This document shows, piece by piece, positions 56,387 to 64,000 of a stretch of DNA of 64,000 nucleotides (positions are counted from its first letter, which is position 1; every line of letters starts with the position of its first letter). The notes below the pieces were generated by a model that was not told where the DNA came from, made no database searches, and worked only from the letters and a program-made list of their open reading frames with translations. The position numbers and the translations under genes are program-made. The stretch lies in NCBI GenBank assembly GCA_029582155.1, contig CM055894.1, forward strand, positions 34,939,132-35,003,131. Direction: 5' to 3'. The DNA comes from Panopea generosa (taxonomy: Eukaryota > Mollusca > Bivalvia > Adapedonta > Hiatellidae).

Positions 56387-57320
56387 GGCCATTTTATGAA
56401 AAGGGAAGTTAACATTTAGCACTGTAGCTTGGTAACAAGCAAGGTGACATGCATTTTTTATTTTATTTCATGATATTGTTTGTTGTTGTGTTTCTTGTGT
56501 TGTGTAGAAAGAATGAAACAATTCTCCATGTAGAACATTTTTTTTATTGAATTGGTGTGAAAATGCATCGATTGCGGCCATTTTATGAAAAGGGGAGGTA
56601 ACATTTAGCGCTGTAACTTTGTAACGAGCATGGTGACCTGTATTTTTTATTTTTTTTTTCTGATATAGTTTGTAATAATGCCTCTTTGTAGAAAGAATGA
56701 AACAATTCTCCGCATGAGAATTTTTTTTATTATTGAATTAGTGTCAAAATGCATCATTTACGGCCATTTTATGAAAAGGGAGGTAACATTTAACTCTGTA
56801 ACTTAGTAACAAGCATGGCGACATCTATTTTTTGTTTTATTTTCTGATATAGTTTGGATTAGTGCCTGTTTGTAGAAAGAATGAAACAATTTTCCGAGTT
56901 ACAACTTTTTTTATTATTGAATTAGTGTAAAAATGCATCGTTTGCGGCCATTTTATGAAAAAGGGAGATAACATTTAGCAATGTAACTTAGTAACAAGTA
57001 AGGTAACATATGTTTTTTATTTTATTTTCTGATATAGTTTGTTAAAGTGCCTCTTTGTAGAAAGAATGAAACAATTCTCTGTATTAGAACTTTTTTTATT
57101 ATTGAATTAGTGTCAAAATGCATCGTTTACGGCCATTTTATGAAAAGGGAGGTAACATTAAGCACTGTAACTTAGTAACAAGCATGGGGACATATATTTT
57201 TTATTTTATTTTCTGATATAGTTTGTTATGGTGCCTCTTTGTAGAAAGAATGAAGCAATTCTCCGCGTTAGACCTTTTTTTTATTTTTAAATTAGTGTAA
57301 AAATACATCGTTAATGGCCA
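56387..57320. repeat. ~186-bp tandem repeat, five copies
   Basis: GGCCATTTTATGAAAAGGGA begins units at 56387, 56576, 56762, 56946 and 57131, and a last start at 57316. Each unit continues GTAACTTAGTAACAAGCATG, TTTTCTGATATAGTTTG, GCCTCTTTGTAGAAAGAATG, AACAATTCTCCG and TTATTGAATTAGTGT. A diverged echo (AACAAGCATGGGGACCTATA ... TCTCCGCG) lies at 57555-57660. No open frame. Confidence 0.93.
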
Positions 57321-58674
57321 ATTCTATAATCGTAGAAATTTATGAAAATTACTGTATGAAATGTGAAACTCAAAAGAGCATCATGACTTTTTCTGTTTTA
57401 GATACTTTATTTTTTGTTACATGAGTGACAACAATATTTTGTTGAAATATATCACTTTGTTAGTAAATTAAACAAGATTTATAACTTACACCAATTTGCT
57501 GTTTTTTCTTTAAAAAATGTAAAACGGTGTAATTTAAAAATAGTCATAGCAAAAAAACAAGCATGGGGACCTATATTTTTTTTTAGTGTTTTAAACTTGT
57601 CTTACTTCAAAGTACTTGTGTGCAAAATTTAAAAAAAAATCTCCGCGCTAGAACTTACTCGACGAAACGTCTTTAATTCGGGGTTGTATTTATATATTTG
57701 CTTTTTATAACTTATTATAATATAATTGATTATAGAATTTTGTATAAACCCTTTCCTTTTACAACACATGTAACAATTAAAAGAACAAAGGTTATGTTTA
57801 TATTTAAATTTAATAAAAAAAAGTTATGAGTTCTGACCAAAACTATTGAGTATTTGGACATTCCCCCAAAAATATGGTTTATGTTTCTATATAACTATTG
57901 CAAAAATCACACAGATTTGACTGTTCAAATTTGCATTTGTGAAGACATTTGTTTGTAGGTATAATACGCATAGTATACTTGTATTGAAATTCGCGTAGTT
58001 TTGTATCAATGGTTGAATTAAAAGGCAACGTATAAAAAAGATTTCCAATCTAACTGGGTGTTATTGAAAAACAGTTCCCATTTTTTATGGTTTGACTCAT
58101 ACCTTTCCCTCTTTCTTTAATTGATAATCATATAAAAAATTGTTTTCTTTTTTTATTTAAGAAATTGATTTAGTAATTTCTCTTACCTAGTAATACTTGT
58201 ATTTTCTGTTTTTAGTTGCGTTTTCCTTGTGAATATTTGAAATTAGAGAAACAAAAAATAAAAAAGAATGCTCCAGTTATTCATTAAATTGAATAAAGTC
58301 GATGAAGTTATAAAATTCACGTTTCCTATAATCATATAAATGTTCTATATATTGTATCCCTCTATAATACGTTTTATTTTTTAATCATTCCATATGTTTT
58401 ATTTACTAATGCAGTATTTTTCAATTTGGTCATGTAATTTAAACCATGATAATAAAATATCTTGAAAAATAGTTCTTTAGGGGAATAATTGTTGAAGATC
58501 TTTAATATTAAGGCCACTTTCGAAAATGTTCCACCGAATTTGTCGAGTTTGTTTATATTAAACAGTTTCCATAGCCAAGGCCTTCCAAAATAAAAAAGGA
58601 ATTTCCACAATGTCCGTTTTCCGTAAAAAGTGCTAGAAATAAACACAACAGTATGTTTTATTGCACTTTAATGA
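57321..58674. other. Gene-free AT-rich stretch
   Basis: Nothing beyond the echo of the 186-bp unit. The 90-codon minus frame at 58374-58646 is Lys/Phe-rich as expected from base composition and has no domain. Confidence 0.4.
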
Positions 58675-58890
58675 AAAATGAACATTCTACTGTGAGTCTA
58701 TTTCACAGGTGAATATTCCATTGTAAATCCATTTGGTGCAACAAGCGAGCACTCCTGTGTGAATGTTATTTGTAATCAATTTAGTTTCTTCCCCGGGCGA
58801 ACATTCCACTGTGAGGCGTTTAATTTCAGAGGCGAACATTCGTCTCTATGGTAATTGATTATCAGGGACATCTATTTGTGAGTCTATTAA
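58675..58890. repeat. Degenerate ~40-bp tandem repeat
   Basis: GAACATTC.ACTGTGAG and TATTTCACAGG-like parts recur about five times between 58680 and 58885, strongly diverged. Confidence 0.5.
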
Positions 58891-59150
58891 ACATACTACA
58901 TCAAAGACCCTGATAGACATTTGTTAGCTTTCTTTGTAAGTAAGCTCTTTTTTGAAACTATGATACTAAGAAGTAAAGTAGACAAGTACTATTTGCAATT
59001 TTATTTTATTAATGCATATTATTCATTTTTAAACCATACTATATCTTATATAAAAACTAAATATTCTCTGTTTAAAAATCAAACTATCAAACAATGAAGA
59101 AAATTAGACTTTATGGACAGAAACAACGATTGAAATGTGCGCAGTTGTGA
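58891..59150. other. Gene-free stretch
   Basis: Nothing recognised. Confidence 0.4.
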
Positions 59151-59516
59151 CCGGTTAGCTCGGTCGGTAGCATATCATTTAGACAAAGACCACCAGCTTC
59201 AACCCTCGCTCACTGTTTAGTGGTGTCTCACCATTGCCTACTAGATTCAAACGGACCTGATTAGCTCAGGCATTAGTTGTCTGATTATCAGTCGTGAGTT
59301 CGAATCCTCACAAGGAAACAGTCTGTGATGATTTATATCTGACATTGTGTCTCATTGTCATTCTTCTCTCACCGCTAAGTGGGAAAGTTATCAATTACTT
59401 GAGGATATGGATGTGCTTGAGTACAGGTTAACCAGAATCCCAGTAAAGTGTGGTTAGGTCAATTTAATGTTTGTTAGCCCTTGGTGGCATAGAATAACGC
59501 TAAATAATGAGAAAAC
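59151..59516 (+). mobile_element. SINE with two tRNA-like heads
   Basis: A first decayed head lies at 59151-59220 (GGTTAGCTCGGTCGGTAGCA, then TTCAACCCTCG) and a second at 59257-59312 (GATTAGCTCAGGCATTAG, GTGAGTTCGAATCCTCAC with a perfect T stem). The family body follows with ACCGCTAAGTGGGAAAGTTA, GTGCTTGAGTACAGGTTAAC and GTTAGCCCTTGGTGGCATAG. No acceptor stem closes, so there is no tRNA gene. Confidence 0.75.
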
Positions 59517-59888
59517 ACACAGTAAACGACAATAATAGTCTTCCTGCAAGATATACCTGGATAAGACAAAGCTATTTATTTCATGTAACATAATAGTAAA
59601 TTCGAAACTACTCAAAGTTGTTTAAAAAAAACGAACTGAGTTACTACTAAAGTCATGTTAAGAAGAACATAAATTCTATTTCTCATGAAAATGTTTTTAT
59701 CTTGATTGGAATGTAAGTCAATCTTACTTTTTATTGTATTAATACTTTCTGCGCAGTTAATCGTTAAGTAATAGCTTAATCTGATATTAATATCTTTCTT
59801 TGCATAGTCGTGTTCTTACTTTTCCTTTCAAATTCTTAACATGTTAAGAAAACAGGTATTCATAAATGCTGTCTGACAAAAGTTACCA
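59517..59888. other. Gene-free spacer between SINEs
   Basis: AT-rich; nothing recognised. Confidence 0.4.
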
Positions 59889-60175
59889 GGCCCGATTAGT
59901 TCAATCGTTGACGCGCCTGACTATCAATCAAGGGTCGTGAGTTCAGATCCCGTCCGGCCAATTTCCGTTATGATTGATATACGAGATTGCATCTCATTGT
60001 AAGTCATCTTTCACCGCTCAATCAAGTTGAAAAGTTATTAGTTACTTGCAAAGATGATTTTGCTCGAGTATTTGTGAACTATTCAGGATCCCAGAAAGAA
60101 GTGCTTTGATCAATAATTGTCGGCTAGCCTTCGATGGCATACAAATGGCGCTAAATTCTCAAATCAAATCAAACT
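59889..60175 (+). mobile_element. SINE, full-length copy with tRNA head
   Basis: Head GCCCGATTAGTTCAATCG, GACGCGCCTGACTATCAATC, GTGAGTTCAGATCCCGTCC, where GGCC at the 5' edge can pair with GGCC at 59957; body TCTTTCACCGCTCAATCAAG, TTGCTCGAGTATTTGTG and CTAGCCTTCGATGGCATACA. It ends in AAATCAAATCAAA. Confidence 0.8.
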
Positions 60176-63100
60176 TCCCGTACTTGATAATAAATGGCAT
60201 AGTTGGGGCTTTTTAAATCATCACGATTATTTTTTTTTTCACTTCCCATTCATTTTGCATTTTATCAAACCCGGATTTGTTTGATTAGTTATTTGACAAA
60301 TATACATTAGCTTTTACAATGCTGATTTTACAGTGTTATACAATCATCATAACCATCAACCTCCTGATTATCATAATCATCGTCATCATCAGTAGCCGAT
60401 TCTTTAATTTAACAATTATGCTTAGACTAGAATGTTACATTCAATAAATTTAAACAATACAAAAAAAAACTGTTTTTGAAATTTTGAAATCACCTAAATA
60501 ACATATTTCGTCGTCTTGCTGTGCAAAGACATTTACAGTTGTATTTGTTCAGGATTTACAAGTTAACACAGAAATAACATCAAACTGGGTGTTCCATATT
60601 TAAAAATGAATGTAGCAAGGAACGGCGAGGGTACAGTACAAAACTAGCAGTACTTACACATATGGCAATTTACTTATGAAACTGTTATGAAATTAAAATA
60701 TTCCTCCATTTGTGACCAACAGCTGATTTGAGTTCAAGACCTGAATCTCCAGCTAACTACAGTTCAGATGCTATGGAAATTAGCCACAGTTTAGCATATG
60801 ATGGGGGAATTGAAAACTATAATAAATGCTACATCCATAGTGTTTGGATGTGCTATATTTTATTGACAGTTGTCCTAAAACTGCATGCATTGTATCAAGA
60901 ATAAATTAAAAATACATACGTTGTCACTATTTCCTTTAATAAATAGTGCCTTGATTTGAAAAACATTTGCGTATCCATGTCTTAATCACACTTTTTCATA
61001 CTGTTCCTTTCTGCGACATAACTAGGCCTAACATTAGCATAAATGACATATAAATAACCTTTAGGCATGTTTGTTTTGTTTGTAAAAACGTAAAGAGCTA
61101 TACACATTTTTGTGGGGTTCTGCGTATACAGTAAACAGCGTGAGAATGGAATCACCCTTCAATATTAAGTTTAAAATGCTATTTAGTATATAGTTATTGA
61201 ATGAAGAAGCAATTAAATGACTATAACTTGTTTCAAAAATTAAGATCAACAATGTATTTTGTTTATACTGATACAAATTTGTTCATGGTACAAATAAACC
61301 TAACAATTCGTACGTATTCATTACATGAATTTTGGTTATAACATGCACTGGCCATTCACCTTTGAAGTTATCTGTTCACACAGTTATCAATGGATACAAC
61401 ATGTTTATGTTTGCAAATGTAGGATAAGATCAAGAGCAGTAGCAATACCTTCTATTCTATATTTATTTACCGGTTGATTTTTGTATTTGCATCGAATGTG
61501 TATTTACAATATATTTAATGTTCCCCGAATGTTTTATTACGTTCGATAACACTGAGTATTTTATTATCTTATTTAAGTTGCGATCTGTGCTTCCAAGATA
61601 TCATTTGTAAGATAGTATTAGATTTGTTTTACATCGTTTTATACATTTAACAAATAAATGATATTGACAGACTGAAAGGGTAAAACTTAAAATAATATGT
61701 TTTGACAAAATAATATCGAAGGCATAGATCATCACACATAATATTCTGAATGGTAGAACGTGTATAATTTCATACTACTAATTAACCGAGAACCCTTAAT
61801 AATCATATAACGATGATGCAACGTTGTTTTTGTTGTTTTTCAGATAGTAGCAACTATCACTTAGTATAGAAACCAGAACTGTGCAATAAATAAAAATACA
61901 CTAACTTTCTTTACTTTCCCATTAACATGCTTATGATAAATTATGATGCAATATTTTAAGTTAAGATAAATAACGTGCTTTGCATATGCATCAATTGTAT
62001 TTCATTTTCAGCAAATCAGCGTAAGTAATATGTATTAAATAAATGTGGCGTATAAAAAACATCAGAACATTTACTACTTACTTTTTTCTTAGTCCGTTAT
62101 CCATAATATAATGACCTTTGCGTTCGTGTGATTGTTTAAGTGTATTTGAACATTATACTCTAGAATAATTTGCAACTTGCGTGTAAATCTTGTTTTTATA
62201 TTTGTAATGTTAAACCACTTGACCAATATCAACCGCCATCAATCATACTGACATCTAATTAAACGTTTAGTACGGACACGAATAAATCAGATAACACTCG
62301 CCAAGAAGTAAAATACTCTTTGAATGAAATTGCGCGCAAAATAAAGCGTTTATCCTCGGAAACAAAGTCGATTCTCATTGCCGTGTGATTAGTTGTTTTG
62401 TGTCAGAAGCTAACCGCAGACTTTATATCTTAATCAAGCGATGTGTTTGAATAGTTCCATTTAATATACTTTTTCCTGGCATTATATATACACATGTAAT
62501 ATAATTAAAACACGTTATCGCAATTTCGATGCTTATTCGATGTTTTCCTCAATATAAAAGTAATCACTATTTAGTTTACATTTTTATTAAAACACATATA
62601 ATATTCGTAACATAATTGCGTCTGTATAACGCTTAGTTCCCCATTACATTACAGCAATTTGTTTTTAAAATGAAATCATGTTAGATTCTTTCATTTCTAT
62701 AGAATATCAATACAGTCCTACATACAGGGCAAGTGAAACTGTTCAGTACTGAGCATTTTTTTATTTCAGTATGAACTACTGTATTAATGAGTGTTATTTA
62801 ACAACATTAAACATAAAATACTGACTTAAGTAAGTAAGTGATAGATGCGTATGCATGATAAGACCGTAAGATAAATACAGTGTATATTTCTGGCGTGTTG
62901 GCGTCAGTTATGTGTTCAAGATTTTCTATCATACTATAAATGCTGTGCCTTTTTCACAAATAATTGATATATAATTATATCAATTAAATTTATGTAAAGG
63001 TGGAAAAATATAAATTATATATATCCATTATATTTGAAAAATGTCAGGAGGCCGAAATTTAGAAAAAAAGTACATTGTTATTTATTACATACCATTTTCA

Positions 63101-63590
63101 GTCTTTTAATTATTTGGAAACACTAACGAGTTATTTTTTCATCTTAAGAAATTATTTTAAAGAAAGTTTAGATATTCAAAAGTATTAAGAAAGTCATTTG
63201 GCTGAAGAAGTTTTAAAAAAATGAATGACGTATATGACATATAAGATATCCCTTTAATAATAAATACGTTTAATATGCAATTTTGAATTACATAAGTTTG
63301 AGTTTTTTTACTCATATATACATGTACTTGATTTTTTTATGTTACAATATTAAGAAATAAACACTTGGCCACGGAGGACCCACATAGTAGCAATTTAGTC
63401 ATATCTATAAACATGCAACTTATGGAAATACTAATAGCATTACAAACATAACTTAAGTTGTATTAGTGTATTACCTATAATGCTGATTAACGATATAAAA
63501 TGCATTTTTCATGTAATATTATACAATGTCTGTAAATGCAAATTACACTCGCTCCCTACATATTAAAGTTATCCAGATAAAAACACTTAC
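60176..63590. other. Gene-free AT-rich stretch
   Basis: A small degenerate ATC run lies at 60344-60390. Short acceptor-like sites (for example TTTTTCAG at 61842) lead to stops within a few codons. No supported exon or repeat family. Confidence 0.4.
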
Positions 63591-63730
63591 AGTCGGTAAC
63601 TCCAGATTATTGGTATTAATGACCACAGTTTCTTTACAAGTAAGTGGTAGCCACCTTTCATGCCAAGAATGAGAACTTTTCTTATAACTTTGTAAGACTG
63701 AATACCCCAGTTTATCCTTCTCTCTTTCAT
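63591..63730 (-). CDS. Weak candidate 5' coding exon
   Basis: On the minus strand an ATG at 63730 opens 46 codons (MKERRINWGIQSYKVIRKVL, then GGYHLLVKKLWSLIPIIWSY) up to a perfect donor (CT|GTAAGTG). It could start a gene running leftwards, and the receptor gene at 49-47 kb lies in that direction. The hydrophobic stretch is not a typical signal peptide, and a 46-codon frame can arise by chance. Confidence 0.15.
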
Positions 63731-64000
63731 TGAATTCTTCGTGCGAGAGCGCGTTTAAACATTTTAATTTCTAGCCTTGCTACAATATCGAGATGGCGAA
63801 CAAAACTGAGACAAGATAAGATCTGTAGGTAAATAGTTCGCGGATTGAGATCTACAAATACATCTATTCAAACAAATAGTGTGTACACCTAAATGTTTTT
63901 TATTCGAAAACGTGATTTTTTATTTGCCTTCAAATAGTTAACAATTGTCAGATCGCATTAACAAAAGTTCAAATATAAAACTTAATATGGACTCATTCAT
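63731..64000. other. No feature seen
   Basis: The window ends in AT-rich sequence with a short GCGAGAGCGCG patch at 63743-63753. Confidence 0.4.

Noticed and set aside
59257-59320. Possible tRNA gene
   Set aside because: A good B box and T stem, but no closing acceptor stem or anticodon arm; the family body follows, so it is a SINE head.
59889-59960. Possible tRNA gene
   Set aside because: Partial GGCC pairing at the ends only; the SINE body follows immediately and the sequence is repeated elsewhere.
61838-61870. Possible phase-1 exon (D-SSNYHLV-stop) similar to the array exons
   Set aside because: Only eight codons before the stop; similarity to exon A is limited to DSSN and could be chance.

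Overview
The window is animal genomic DNA, most likely from a bivalve mollusc. It is AT-rich, has split genes with GT-AG introns, and carries repeats typical of bivalves: several tRNA-derived SINE families, the AAGAGGCCCAAAAGGGCCT repeat with its modular body, palindromic elements ending in CAGTCAAACCTGTCTTAA, and a CR1/L2-like LINE ending in TAA repeats. Coding sequence is sparse and lies in short exons. Most long open frames here are translated repeats. The species cannot be named from the sequence.

Plus strand, 2.7-35.4 kb: a run of small exons that all begin in phase 1, usually with a split Asp codon, and whose internal members also end in phase 1. A 33-nt exon (2707-2739) precedes a terminal exon encoding a complete death domain (8220-8515). 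A diverged second copy of the 33-nt exon and its flanks, including SINE fragments on both sides, lies 22 kb downstream (25096-25149). It is followed by an array of tandemly duplicated segments (27.6-32.5 kb). Each holds one 72-nt exon: two are intact, one has lost its splice donor and one has an in-frame stop. A lysine-rich terminal exon follows at 35291-35424. This could be two paralogous genes, or one transcription unit with alternative 3' ends; the common phase allows either.

Lying among these, on the same strand, are two pieces of a decayed monocarboxylate-transporter (SLC16-type) gene at 19.7-20.2 and 22.3-22.6 kb. On the minus strand, 24411-24595 is a well-supported terminal coding exon of unknown family.

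Minus strand, 49.1-46.8 kb: the 3' end of a single-pass receptor. It has a transmembrane exon, then cytoplasmic exons with three tyrosine motifs (an ITIM-like VNYDNV, YEAL and YLEM) and a stop just after the last splice. A 62-nt candidate cassette exon between them would shift the frame. The ectodomain exons were not found and probably lie beyond 49 kb.

The rest is repeats and unassigned sequence: a 1-kb ATTT/ATTC block (4.1-5.2 kb), minisatellites with units of about 31, 34, 45, 62, 65, 152 and 186 bp, nested SINE insertions, two 5'-truncated LINE fragments (37.1-38.1 kb plus, 43.3-43.9 kb minus), and a GC-richer segment at 5.3-6.1 kb with repeated GCAA-loop hairpins. From 53 kb to the end there is no gene I can defend.
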